In this document: piece by piece, positions 1 through 7,846 of the stretch | How positions within the stretch are numbered: the first letter of the stretch is position 1 | Layout: each line of letters opens with the position of its first letter | DNA from: Candidatus Melainabacteria bacterium | GTDB lineage: Bacteria > Cyanobacteriota > Vampirovibrionia > 2-02-FULL-35-15 | Direction: 5' to 3' | Assembly: GCA_023250155.1 (NCBI GenBank) | Contig: JAHFBG010000016.1 | Coordinates: forward strand, 1 to 48,609 | DNA length: 48,609 bases | The notes under the pieces: generated by a model | Told to the model about the DNA's origin: nothing | Databases searched by the model: none | The model's input: only the letters and a program-made list of their open reading frames with translations | Program-made: the position numbers and the translations under genes

Positions 1-1
1 A

Positions 2-883
2 ACTTGTCAAACTTGTCCAGGAGATTGTGGAGCTTGTTGTGGGGACAATGTATGTAAACCAGATGATGGTGAAACTTGTCAAACTTGCTCACATGATTGC
101 GGTGATTGTTCTTTCTGTGGAGACAGAGTAATACAGCCGCCTGAGACTTGTGATGATGGAAACAACATAAATGAAGATGGTTGCAGTAGCACTTGTCAGC
201 TTGAGACCTGTGGTGATGGTATCTTTCAACCTGGTTTAGGAGAGGGATGTGATGATGGGAACAATGTTGATGGGGATGGCTGTAACAGTACTTGTCAGCG
301 ATGTGGTAATGGTCTTGTTGAACCTAGTGAAGAATGTGATGATGGAAACAATCTGGATGGAGATGATTGTAACAGTGTTTGCAAACTTGAACTAGTATGT
401 GGCAATGGTTATGTTCAGACTGGTGAAGAGTGTGACGATGGAAATAAGAAAAACGATGATGGTTGTAGCAGTACTTGTAAGCTTGAATTTTGTGGTGATG
501 GTTCTATAAACAATAATGGTACTGAGCAGTGTGATGATGGAAATCTAATTAATGGTGACGGTTGTAGTTCAACATGTCAGAAAGACCCACCACCTCCATC
601 CTGTGGAGACACAGTGATCCAACCACCTGAGACTTGTGATGATGGAAACAACATAAATGAAGATGGTTGCAGTAGCACTTGTAAGCTTGAAACTTGTGGT
701 GATGGTATCTTTCAACCTGGTTTAGGAGAGGGATGTGATGATGGGAACAATGTTGATGGGGATGGCTGTAACAGTACTTGTCAGCGATGTGGTAATGGTC
801 TTGTTGAACCTAGTGAAGAATGTGATGATGGAAACAATCTGGATGGAGATGGTTGTAACCATTTTTGTGTGATTGAGCTTTAA
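2..883 (+). CDS. Cysteine-rich DUF4215-repeat surface/secreted protein, 3' part
   Basis: The frame is open from the left edge of the window, so the 5' end lies outside and at least 293 residues are encoded. An N-terminal stretch has a CGDNVC...GETCQTC-type motif. Eight tandem repeats follow, each about 30-37 residues, of the form CGDG..(Q/E)P.E.CDDGNN.DGDGC.STC. This is the DUF4215 (Myxococcus cysteine-rich) repeat, found in large secreted or surface proteins. A short proline run separates repeats 5 and 6, and the protein ends directly after repeat 8 with no anchor or sorting signal. Repeats 6-8 are a near copy of repeats 1-3. An internal GTG at 614 is not a credible start because the repeats continue unbroken upstream. 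The ligand and function are unknown. It is convergent with the next gene, with a 4-nt gap. Confidence 0.9.
   Translation, partial: TCQTCPGDCGACCGDNVCKPDDGETCQTCSHDCGDCSFCGDRVIQPPETCDDGNNINEDGCSSTCQLETCGDGIFQPGLGEGCDDGNNVDGDGCNSTCQRCGNGLVEPSEECDDGNNLDGDDCNSVCKLELVCGNGYVQTGEECDDGNKKNDDGCSSTCKLEFCGDGSINNNGTEQCDDGNLINGDGCSSTCQKDPPPPSCGDTVIQPPETCDDGNNINEDGCSSTCKLETCGDGIFQPGLGEGCDDGNNVDGDGCNSTCQRCGNGLVEPSEECDDGNNLDGDGCNHFCVIEL
116..373 (+). repeat. Intragenic direct repeat, copy 1 (pair at 602-859)
   Basis: This 258-bp segment, encoding DUF4215 repeats 1-3, recurs 486 bp (162 codons) downstream with about nine mismatches by eye. The offset is a whole number of codons, so the reading frame is kept. 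Confidence 0.9.
602..859 (+). repeat. Intragenic direct repeat, copy 2 (pair at 116-373)
   Basis: Second copy of the 258-bp segment, encoding DUF4215 repeats 6-8. Similarity stops abruptly after 859, where the last repeat diverges into the C-terminus. Confidence 0.9.
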
Positions 884-887
884 GAAC

Positions 888-1292
888 TTATCTCAACATC
901 CTATTAACTAACTGTGATACCCAGGGTATGTTTGTAAATTTTCCGTATAAGCAAATAATCACACAATAAACAATTAAAATTAAAAGTCCATAGTGTATAC
1001 CAGACTGCATTATTCCATGAATGCTATGTAGCCAGTGTGTAACTATTCCTGAACTTGGTATAAAAGAAATCATTTGGATAATAAGTGAAAATAAAATTCC
1101 AACTCCTTGTGGAATAAACATGTAGAGCATTCCTATAAATATTGATTGCATGCAGTGAAATCGTACATAATCCTTTTGATCAAAGTATTGTTTTCTTGAA
1201 ACCAATAACCAGACCAATCCCCAAATGCCTAAAGTCAGGTATGTTATAGCAGCGCTTATTTTTTCTTTTGTATCTGGGGCTTGTAAACTCAT
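888..1292 (-). CDS. Tic20-like small integral membrane protein
   Basis: A 134-residue protein with about four hydrophobic segments (roughly residues 12-31, 47-70, 75-90 and 98-117). It has the pattern DYVRFHCMQS after the first helix and a C-terminal G.FTNIPWVSQLV, resembling Tic20-like/DUF4870-type proteins of cyanobacteria, where the VRFH..Q and G...IP.IS motifs recur. In plastids Tic20 belongs to the inner-membrane translocon; the role of bacterial homologues is unknown. The gene is the last of a minus-strand run (mreD-like, hisS, this gene), with a 4-nt gap after hisS, so it is probably co-transcribed with it. The family call rests on motif resemblance only. Confidence 0.6.
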   Translation of the reverse strand: MSLQAPDTKEKISAAITYLTLGIWGLVWLLVSRKQYFDQKDYVRFHCMQSIFIGMLYMFIPQGVGILFSLIIQMISFIPSSGIVTHWLHSIHGIMQSGIHYGLLILIVYCVIICLYGKFTNIPWVSQLVNRMLR

Positions 1293-1296
1293 ATAT

Positions 1297-2592
1297 CTAA
1301 TTCTTGATTTTATTATATTCTCTTTCTAATACATCTATTATATTTGAAACCTGGTTTGTACACTCTATTTCTTCACGAGTTTTCAAATTCTTGATTTTAA
1401 ATATGTTTTTTACTTTTTCACTATCTAAATAAAACACTATAAAATCAGCATTCTTTTTTAAGGCGGTGTCGATTTGTTTTGAGATATTTTGTGGATTATA
1501 AACCACTTCAATATTTAATTTTAAATTGTTTTCTTTTCCAACTTCAAATAATTGATTAGAATAATTAAAAACCTCTTCCTGATTCGAGAGAAATGATATT
1601 GAAATGTTTTTCTGTATCCCCTCTTTTACTATAAGCATTAATCTTTCAATACCCATAGCCCAGCCAAAGGCAGGGGTTTTTGGACCACCTAGTGATTCAA
1701 CCAAATTATCATAGCGACCACCGCCACATATAGCTGACTGACCTTTTAAAACTTCACTTGTAGATTTCACTTCAAATACAAAATCATTGTAATAATCTAA
1801 ACCCCGTACCAAGTTTGGGTTTGTAACAATGTTTTGGATCGGTCTATTATTTTTATCCTTATATATCCCAAGGAGAGATTTAATTTCTTCCCATGTTTTG
1901 CTGGATTCACCAGATAAAAACTCAAGAGGTTTTTTAGCACCTGCGAAAATCTCTTGATCGGCTTTTACTTTGCAATCAAGCATTCTTAGTGGGTTCTGTT
2001 CGTATCTTCTTTTACAGTCTTCACACAAATCGTTTAAAAAGCCTTTAGTATATTTTTGAAAGTATTCTTTATAAGATTTTCGTGATTCCTCATCTCCTAA
2101 AGAGTTAATCTCAATATGATAATCAATTTCAAGAGTGTTAAATATTTTAGAAAGTGCAAATACTGACTCAACTTCACAAGCGATTGAATTACTTCCCAGT
2201 ACTTCTGCATCTACTTGATGAAACTGTCTATATCGGCCAACCTGAGCTCTTTCATAGCGGAATAAAGGTCCATAGGTCCATAGTTTAACTGGTTTTGGCT
2301 CTCGGTGAAGTCCATTTTCAATGTATGCTCTAACAATGCCAGCAGTTCCTTCTGGTCTAAGTGTAAGGGATCTTTCGCTTCTGTCTAAAAAGGTGTACAT
2401 TTCTTTGTTTACAATGTCAGAGCTTTCTCCTACACTTCTTTGAAAAAGTTCAGTGTGTTCAAATATTGGCAGAATGATTTCTTGGAAAGAATAAAACTCT
2501 AAAATTTCTTTTGAGGTATTAATAATTCTTTGCCAAATTTTTGAATCCTTTGGCAAAATGTCCTGAGTACCTCTTGGTGATTGATATTTCAT
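1297..2592 (-). CDS. hisS: Histidyl-tRNA synthetase
   Basis: 431 residues, the usual length for bacterial HisRS, a cytoplasmic class II aminoacyl-tRNA synthetase that charges tRNA-His. The N-terminus SPRGTQDILP is typical. Motif 2 is seen as FRYERAQVGRYRQFHQVD (about residues 112-129), the HisA-like signature as LVRGLDYY (about 263-270), and motif 3 as FGWAMGIERL (about 310-319). The C-terminal anticodon-binding domain covers about residues 330-425. ATG start at 2592. It lies 34 nt downstream of the mreD-like gene and 4 nt upstream of the Tic20-like gene on the same strand. Confidence 0.97.
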   Translation of the reverse strand: MKYQSPRGTQDILPKDSKIWQRIINTSKEILEFYSFQEIILPIFEHTELFQRSVGESSDIVNKEMYTFLDRSERSLTLRPEGTAGIVRAYIENGLHREPKPVKLWTYGPLFRYERAQVGRYRQFHQVDAEVLGSNSIACEVESVFALSKIFNTLEIDYHIEINSLGDEESRKSYKEYFQKYTKGFLNDLCEDCKRRYEQNPLRMLDCKVKADQEIFAGAKKPLEFLSGESSKTWEEIKSLLGIYKDKNNRPIQNIVTNPNLVRGLDYYNDFVFEVKSTSEVLKGQSAICGGGRYDNLVESLGGPKTPAFGWAMGIERLMLIVKEGIQKNISISFLSNQEEVFNYSNQLFEVGKENNLKLNIEVVYNPQNISKQIDTALKKNADFIVFYLDSEKVKNIFKIKNLKTREEIECTNQVSNIIDVLEREYNKIKN

Positions 2593-2626
2593 ATGTGTTT
2601 ATTTTGACTGATATGATAAAAAATAG

Positions 2627-3151
2627 CTACCTTATCTTTAGATTTTTAGCGATAAGGTTCATAAATAAGTAAAAAAACGGTGCAATAAGCAAGTTTAGTA
2701 AGGCAGAATAAGTACTAATCATTAAAAATCGGTCAGTTATGTTTATTGAGCTATTTAAATTTCTTTGAAATCCGGTCAGGTATTCAAACGGTAATGTAAG
2801 TAAAAAACTTAGAACTATAAAAAATAATAATTCATCAGAAAACAAATTTTTAGCCAAAAGACCACTAATAAGGCCAATTAATGGAAGAGGAAAATAAAAC
2901 ATGTGGTCATATACAATACTTGTATTTAAAAATGCAAAAATAATACCTGACAATACTCCAAACTCAACACCAAATGTAAGACCCAAATAAATGGTGCTAA
3001 GCAATAGGATATTTGGGAATGTATCTAATACAAGAAATCTACTAACCACAGAAACTTGTAATATCCATGAAATTATTGCAAAAGCTAAAATAAAAATGTA
3101 TCTAGGGGTTTCTTTTCGTTTTTTATTACTAAATAATGTTAGGTCTGTCAT
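2627..3151 (-). CDS. MreD-like rod-shape-determining membrane protein
   Basis: 174 residues with five or six predicted membrane helices and a charged N-terminus. The central pattern FPNILLLSTIYLGLTFGVEF followed by a glycine-rich helix with LSGIIFAFLN matches MreD, where the motif is P...L......L..G...G...GF..GL..D. MreD is a membrane partner of MreB/MreC in elongasome-directed wall synthesis. No mreB or mreC is in the window, so context does not support the call. The final Asp of the usual motif is replaced here by Asn-Thr. It is the first gene of the run leading to hisS. Confidence 0.55.
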   Translation of the reverse strand: MTDLTLFSNKKRKETPRYIFILAFAIISWILQVSVVSRFLVLDTFPNILLLSTIYLGLTFGVEFGVLSGIIFAFLNTSIVYDHMFYFPLPLIGLISGLLAKNLFSDELLFFIVLSFLLTLPFEYLTGFQRNLNSSINITDRFLMISTYSALLNLLIAPFFYLFMNLIAKNLKIR

Positions 3152-3392
3152 GATTTGCTTGTTATCGTATTATAATTTAAATCTGTATATTGCTGAACAC
3201 TGATATAAAGGATTTCCAGTAAATCCAATCAAAGAGAAGATATTGATCATATGAAAGCTCAAGCTTATATTGAGTAAAATAAAGATACAAAACGTTTTTT
3301 GATTAAAGGATTTATCCGAAAAGTATCTTGAAAGTAAAATCTGAGCAAAGGATGTTCCGGCTAAGGAATATCCTGAGCGTCGAGAAACAAAA

Positions 3393-3423
3393 GGAAAAAT
3401 CTCGTTTGAGCCGAGATTTTTCC
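3393..3423. terminator. 12-bp perfect hairpin just upstream of tRNA-Gln
   Basis: GGAAAAATCTCG (3393-3404) pairs perfectly with 3412-3423 around a 7-nt loop. Its right arm ends in TTTTTCC, so there is no long U tract outside the stem. It may be a terminator or an RNA-processing structure. The 3152-3431 gap holds no credible gene: the short frames there overlap the tRNA or run antisense to it. Confidence 0.45.
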
Positions 3424-3431
3424 GGATATAA

Positions 3432-3506
3432 TGGGGAGTCGCCAAGCGGTAAGGCACCGGGTTTTGGTCCCGGCATTCGTGGGTTCAAATCCTACCTCCC
3501 CAGCCA
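3432..3506 (+). tRNA. tRNA-Gln (anticodon TTG), CCA encoded
   Basis: A full cloverleaf can be folded by eye. The acceptor stem is TGGGGAG/CTCCCCA. The anticodon stem CCGGG/CCCGG encloses loop TTTTGGT, giving anticodon TTG. The variable loop has 5 nt, and the T arm is GTGGG-TTCAAAT-CCTAC with one G-U pair. The discriminator G is followed by an encoded CCA (3504-3506). It reads CAA/CAG glutamine codons. GatC, encoded at 22663, suggests charging by the indirect Glu-tRNA(Gln) amidotransferase route. Confidence 0.97.
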
Positions 3507-3609
3507 TCTAGTACGAATAGATAATAAACGTCCTTCAGTGCCAGGGATCTACAACAACAAAAGGATCCACAATAACAAAAAGAAATATTTAAGGGAGCTA
3601 TAACATAAT

Positions 3610-3640
3610 AAGCTGATAAATATTTCTAAAATATCAGCTT
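3610..3640. promoter_or_regulatory. 9-bp inverted repeat upstream of adhE
   Basis: AAGCTGATA (3610-3618) and TATCAGCTT (3632-3640) are exact reverse complements separated by 13 AT-rich nt. The repeat lies 80 nt before the adhE start. It could be an operator or leader hairpin for adhE. There is no T run to suggest a terminator. Confidence 0.35.
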
Positions 3641-3719
3641 TCAACTATTGTAAATAACATCCTTAAATAAACTAAAAGATTTATATGTTTTTAAGGTTAA
3701 GAGGTAAACTGTTAAAACT

Positions 3720-6362
3720 ATGGATTATGGTTCTCAAAATTTGAGAGAAAATTATATATTAAGTCCTGAAGCATCACAGCTAAGCATTGATTTATATTCA
3801 GAATTTAATGATGACTCATGTAAATTTATTGATCAAACATTAAATAAAGCAAGAAAAGCAAGTGCTGTTTTTACTCAATACTCACAAGAAAAAGTAGACA
3901 AGATTGTTTATTCTGTAGTCAAAGCGGCAATTAATAATTCAAGAGAATTTGCAAAATTGGCAAGAGAAGAAACAAGAATGGGATTGTTTGAGGATAAGAT
4001 TCTAAAGAATATTGTTGCAAGCGAATTTTTATATCATCAAATAAAAAATAAAAAAACAGTAGGAGTTATTAAAGAGCATAAAGATGAGGATATGGTAGAA
4101 GTTGCTGAACCTATCGGTGTTATAGCAGCACTTACTCCTGTTACAAATCCAACAAGCACAGTTATTTATAAGTCTATAATTTCTCTTAAGACGAGAAATG
4201 CCATTGTTTTTAGTCCACACTTAATGTCAAGTAAGTGTGTAGCATATACTGCAGAGGTTTTATATAAAGCTGCTTTAGAAGCTGGAGCTCCAGAAGGGTG
4301 TATAGGGTGGCTAAAAAGAAACTCAAAACTTAGAAAACAAACAAATCATTTAATGCATCATCCAGAAGTTGATTTAGTTTTTGCTACAGGTGGAACTACC
4401 ATGGTAAAGGTTGCTTATAGCTCTGGAAAACCTGCTATTGGTGTGGGTTCTGGAAATACACCTGTTTATATACACAAATCATGTGATATTGAGTCATCAG
4501 TTATGGACATTTGTATATCAAAGACATTTGACAATGGTACTGAATGTCCTTCAGAACAAACACTTGTAGTTGATAGTGAAATCTATGAGCAAACTTTAAG
4601 TGAGTTTAAAAAGATCAATTGTTATATATGTAATGAAGACGAGATAAAAAAACTAACTCCTATCGTTATTGATCCTGAAACAAATTCAATGAATTATAAG
4701 TTTGTTGGTAAAGATGCTTATACGATTGCTGATGCTGCAGGAATTATAGTACCAAAAGATACAAAAATTTTATTGTGTAAAATCAACTCAACACATAATA
4801 GGCATCCACTTTTAAAAGAAAAGCTAATGCCTGTGCTTTCAGTTTTAAAAGCGGACTCTGTAAATGATGCATTAAACAAATGTTTACTTGTTAATCATAG
4901 TGGTGGTACAGGACATACTGCAGGTGTGTTTGCTAGTGATGAAGATATTATTTCAAGATTTCAAACGCTGATTAATGCAGGGCGCATTATTGTAAATCAG
5001 CCAACAGCTCTTGGTGGATTGGGTGGTATTTATAACAATCTTTCTACAACATTAAGTTTTGGATGTGGTACAGGTGGAGGAAACAGTACTACTGACAATG
5101 TTAATGTTTATAACTTGTTGAATATTAAAAGGGTTCCAAGAAGACAAATACAACCTATGTGGTTTAAAACACCGAACCAGATTTATTCTAATACTGGTGC
5201 ACTTTCTACCTTGAAATCAATTGAAGCTAAGAATGTATTTATAATCACGGATACAAATATTGAAAAATTAGGAATTGTAGAAAAAATAATATCGGCATTG
5301 CCATCTGAGGTTAACTTTAAGGTTTTCACTGAAGTTGAACCAGAGCCTAATAGAAGTGTTATTGATAAAGGTGTTAAGCAAATAGGCAATTTTAAACCTG
5401 ATCATTTTATTGCAGTAGGTGGGGGTTCTGTAATAGATGCGGCTAAAGCAATTAGATTATTTTATGAGTGTCCAGAAACCAAATTTGAAGACTTGGCTAT
5501 TAATTTTGTAGACTTCAGAAAAAGAGTTACTACTTTTCCTAGTCTTGGTAAAACTAAACTTATAGCTATTCCTACTACCTCAGGTACTGGAAGTGAAGTA
5601 AGTCCAGCTTGTGTTATTGCTGACAATAAAAACGGTTTAAAGATATCATTGTTTGACTATAATTTAATGCCTGATATTGCAATTGTAGATTCTGAATTGG
5701 TGAAAGATTTACCCCTTGTACCCACGGTTGATACAGCTATTGATGCTTTTACACATGCGCTAGAAGCCTTTGTTTCTATTTATGCTACTGATTTTACTGA
5801 TTCACTTTGTCTACAGGCAATTGATACGATACATGAATATTTACCTAAAGTAGTAAATGCCTTAGATAATTTAGACATAAGACAAAGAATCCATAATGCA
5901 GCAACACTGGCTGGGATGGCTTTTAGTAATGCATCAGTAGGTATAAACCATGCATTAGCACATGCTTTGGGAGCCAAGTTTAAAATCCCTCATGGAAGAG
6001 CAAATGCAGTATTTCTTTTAAGTACAATAAGTTTTAATTCTGGTATACCAAGAAAATTTATGCCATTTACAAACTATAAAAAATATATAGCTTGTAAAAA
6101 ATATGCACAAATTGCAAAAACGCTTGGTTGTATAGGAGATAATATTCCTGAATTGATTGAAGGTTTAAAAGATAAGATAAAAGAATTGCTAAAAAAATCT
6201 GAGTTGCCATCACAGGTGTGTGAATTAGGAATTAAATTAGATGATTATTTGACAAGTATTCCAGAACTAATTGAAAAGACAATTAATGATTTAAGCTTAA
6301 GAACAAATCCCAGAATGCCGCTAATCGAAGAGCTTGAAGGAATTTTTAGAAATGCTTACTAA
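3720..6362 (+). CDS. adhE: Bifunctional aldehyde-alcohol dehydrogenase AdhE
   Basis: 880 residues, the normal AdhE length. It reduces acetyl-CoA to acetaldehyde and then ethanol with NADH in the cytoplasm, often as spirosome filaments. The N-terminal half is a CoA-acylating aldehyde dehydrogenase with nucleophile Cys276 in FDNGTECPSEQ and the motifs GVGSGNTPVYI and HSGGTGHTAGV. The C-terminal half is an iron-dependent alcohol dehydrogenase with GGGSVIDAAKA, PTTSGTGSEVSPACVI, DAFTHALEAFVS and NHALAHALGAKFKIPHGRAN, which hold the metal-binding Asp and His residues. An AGAGG-like site lies about 15 nt before the ATG. This points to fermentative metabolism. Its 3' end overlaps the STAS gene start by 11 nt. 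Confidence 0.98.
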   Translation: MDYGSQNLRENYILSPEASQLSIDLYSEFNDDSCKFIDQTLNKARKASAVFTQYSQEKVDKIVYSVVKAAINNSREFAKLAREETRMGLFEDKILKNIVASEFLYHQIKNKKTVGVIKEHKDEDMVEVAEPIGVIAALTPVTNPTSTVIYKSIISLKTRNAIVFSPHLMSSKCVAYTAEVLYKAALEAGAPEGCIGWLKRNSKLRKQTNHLMHHPEVDLVFATGGTTMVKVAYSSGKPAIGVGSGNTPVYIHKSCDIESSVMDICISKTFDNGTECPSEQTLVVDSEIYEQTLSEFKKINCYICNEDEIKKLTPIVIDPETNSMNYKFVGKDAYTIADAAGIIVPKDTKILLCKINSTHNRHPLLKEKLMPVLSVLKADSVNDALNKCLLVNHSGGTGHTAGVFASDEDIISRFQTLINAGRIIVNQPTALGGLGGIYNNLSTTLSFGCGTGGGNSTTDNVNVYNLLNIKRVPRRQIQPMWFKTPNQIYSNTGALSTLKSIEAKNVFIITDTNIEKLGIVEKIISALPSEVNFKVFTEVEPEPNRSVIDKGVKQIGNFKPDHFIAVGGGSVIDAAKAIRLFYECPETKFEDLAINFVDFRKRVTTFPSLGKTKLIAIPTTSGTGSEVSPACVIADNKNGLKISLFDYNLMPDIAIVDSELVKDLPLVPTVDTAIDAFTHALEAFVSIYATDFTDSLCLQAIDTIHEYLPKVVNALDNLDIRQRIHNAATLAGMAFSNASVGINHALAHALGAKFKIPHGRANAVFLLSTISFNSGIPRKFMPFTNYKKYIACKKYAQIAKTLGCIGDNIPELIEGLKDKIKELLKKSELPSQVCELGIKLDDYLTSIPELIEKTINDLSLRTNPRMPLIEELEGIFRNAY

Positions 6363-6639
6363 TGATGAGAATGATTTACTTCAAGGTGAAATCATATCTA
6401 ATGAAACTATTAATCGGATATTTAACAAATTAGAAAATCAACTACTAGATCAAAAAGAAGTAATTGTTGATCTTAAGGAAGTCATATTCATATCAGTATA
6501 TTTTTTAGAGCGGTTAGAAGTATTCTTAGAAAAAGCAAAACAATTAGATGCAATTATAAAAATCATCAATGTACAACCTGCTATTTATAAGGTCTTTAGA
6601 GTAGCAAAGATAAAAGCTATTCTGGATTCTGTGAGCTAG
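6352..6639 (+). CDS. STAS-domain protein (anti-sigma-factor-antagonist-like)
   Basis: 95 residues from the ATG at 6352; a TTG further upstream is less likely. The sequence VIVDLKEVIFISVYFLERL followed by an alternating strand-helix pattern and IIKIINVQPAIYKVFRVAKI fits a STAS domain such as SpoIIAA/RsbV. The usual phosphorylation motif D-S-x-G is replaced by FISVYFLE, so the canonical phosphorylatable serine position is not conserved. The start overlaps the adhE stop region by 11 nt, suggesting translational coupling. The 3' end overlaps the convergent GNAT gene by 23 nt. Family confidence is moderate; the partner is unknown. Confidence 0.65.
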   Translation: MLTNDENDLLQGEIISNETINRIFNKLENQLLDQKEVIVDLKEVIFISVYFLERLEVFLEKAKQLDAIIKIINVQPAIYKVFRVAKIKAILDSVS

Positions 6640-7030
6640 TTTCTAATATCCATGCTTGTGGGTTATGTTTAAAACCAATTTGGGGGTAATAGCTTTCTGC
6701 TGCTGGTGCTGCAAGTAAGATTATCTTTGCATTAGGACCCGATTCAATCTGTGTTCTTTTTATCAATTCTTTTCCAATACCTTGTTTTTGATATGATTTT
6801 CTGACAGCAAGATCTGACAAATAAGTTACATAACTAAAATCAGAAAGTGCTCTTGAAATCCCTATTAATAAGTCTTTATCCCATGCAGTGATAATAAGAT
6901 TTGCATTTTGTATCATCTTTACGAAAATCTCTTTATTCTGTATCGGTCTACGTTTTCCTAAGGTAGAAGCTTCATATAGTTCTTTAACTTGATCAATATC
7001 TAAGCTATTTCCAATTTTATATTCAATCAT
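6617..7030 (-). CDS. GNAT-family N-acetyltransferase
   Basis: 137 residues forming one GNAT domain. Acetyl-CoA-binding motif A is visible as LAVRKSYQKQGIGKELIKRT (about residues 73-92), containing the Q-x-x-G-I-G pyrophosphate loop. The C-terminal SYYPQIGFK is the typical motif B pattern Y...GF. The substrate cannot be assigned. ATG start at 7030. It lies 8 nt downstream of pgeF on the same strand, so the two may be co-transcribed. Confidence 0.85.
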   Translation of the reverse strand: MIEYKIGNSLDIDQVKELYEASTLGKRRPIQNKEIFVKMIQNANLIITAWDKDLLIGISRALSDFSYVTYLSDLAVRKSYQKQGIGKELIKRTQIESGPNAKIILLAAPAAESYYPQIGFKHNPQAWILETSSQNPE

Positions 7031-7038
7031 TTATATCA

Positions 7039-7824
7039 TCAAGTTATACATGCAATTAATCCTTGTCTCCCAGCTCTTTTACCCTGCATTCTGTGAGAGT
7101 AAAGTTGTGTAGAGTTTATACCAGTATCCATTTCAGAGATATAAATTTTCATTACGCCTACTCTATCTAGTTGTATATAATTTGCTTGCTTTAAATCTGC
7201 TTTTGGTTTGGAACTGCTTGTATCGATGATTGAATCTGACTCACAAGCATTAATTAGCTGTTCAGCAACATCTTGTCCAACTTCATATTTGCTTTTACCA
7301 ATGGCAGGACCAATTGAAGCAATTATTTGAGAAGGACGAACTAAAAAATGTTCTTGCATAGCTATAACTGTTTTTTCGGCTATACAAGCTACAGTACCTC
7401 GCCATCCTGCATGAACCACCCCCAATACTTGCTTTTCAGGAGCATAAAGTAAAATAGGGACACAATCAGCTGCAGTAATTAAAATGGGTATATTTGTCAT
7501 TTGAGTAATTATGGCATCTGATTCAGTAATTTCAGGTGTATCTTTTTCTAAAACTAAAATCTTATCAGTGTGTTTAATAGGTAAAACTACTAAATGTGAA
7601 TAAAGCAAATCAAGATTTTTACAAAGGATTTCTCTGTTTTTGTCAACTCCTTTTTCTGGAAACATTGTTGGATTATGTTTTCCAAGATTAAAGTCACCAG
7701 CTCTACTGGTAAAGAGGTGTTTTAAATTTGAAAACTGTAATAAATGCTGACATTGCCAGCCTTTTACCTGACCAAAGCTTACTTCTTCCCAACCTAATTT
7801 TTCTTTCTTCTTAAAAAAGAACAT
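7039..7824 (-). CDS. pgeF: PgeF/YfiH-family multicopper/laccase-domain purine phosphorylase
   Basis: 261 residues of the YfiH family, formerly called polyphenol oxidase or laccase domain. Characterised members act on purine nucleosides or assist peptidoglycan editing. Metal-site motifs are ITAADCVPILLY (about residues 114-125) and GVVHAGWRGTVACI (about 136-149), then SIGPAIGKSKYEVG (about 170-183). The C-terminus has YSHRMQGKRAGRQG, matching the usual F.SHR..G.TGRQ. The gene is divergent from sbcD, with 22 nt between start codons, so the promoters must overlap the coding starts or lie inside them. Confidence 0.85.
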   Translation of the reverse strand: MFFFKKKEKLGWEEVSFGQVKGWQCQHLLQFSNLKHLFTSRAGDFNLGKHNPTMFPEKGVDKNREILCKNLDLLYSHLVVLPIKHTDKILVLEKDTPEITESDAIITQMTNIPILITAADCVPILLYAPEKQVLGVVHAGWRGTVACIAEKTVIAMQEHFLVRPSQIIASIGPAIGKSKYEVGQDVAEQLINACESDSIIDTSSSKPKADLKQANYIQLDRVGVMKIYISEMDTGINSTQLYSHRMQGKRAGRQGLIACIT

Positions 7825-7846
7825 AGGGTAAAATATAGCATACTCT

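Noticed and set aside
614..883. A short separate gene starting at the GTG at 614
   Set aside because: The frame is open and carries the same cysteine repeats from the window edge, so this is an internal codon.
3427..3432. TATAAT directly in front of tRNA-Gln as its promoter
   Set aside because: The hexamer overlaps the first base of the mature tRNA, so it cannot be the -10 box for that transcript.
3170..3603. Open frames on both strands (3170-3457 minus, 3328-3603 plus) around the tRNA
   Set aside because: Both overlap the tRNA-Gln or its hairpin and have no family resemblance or ribosome site. They are chance frames.
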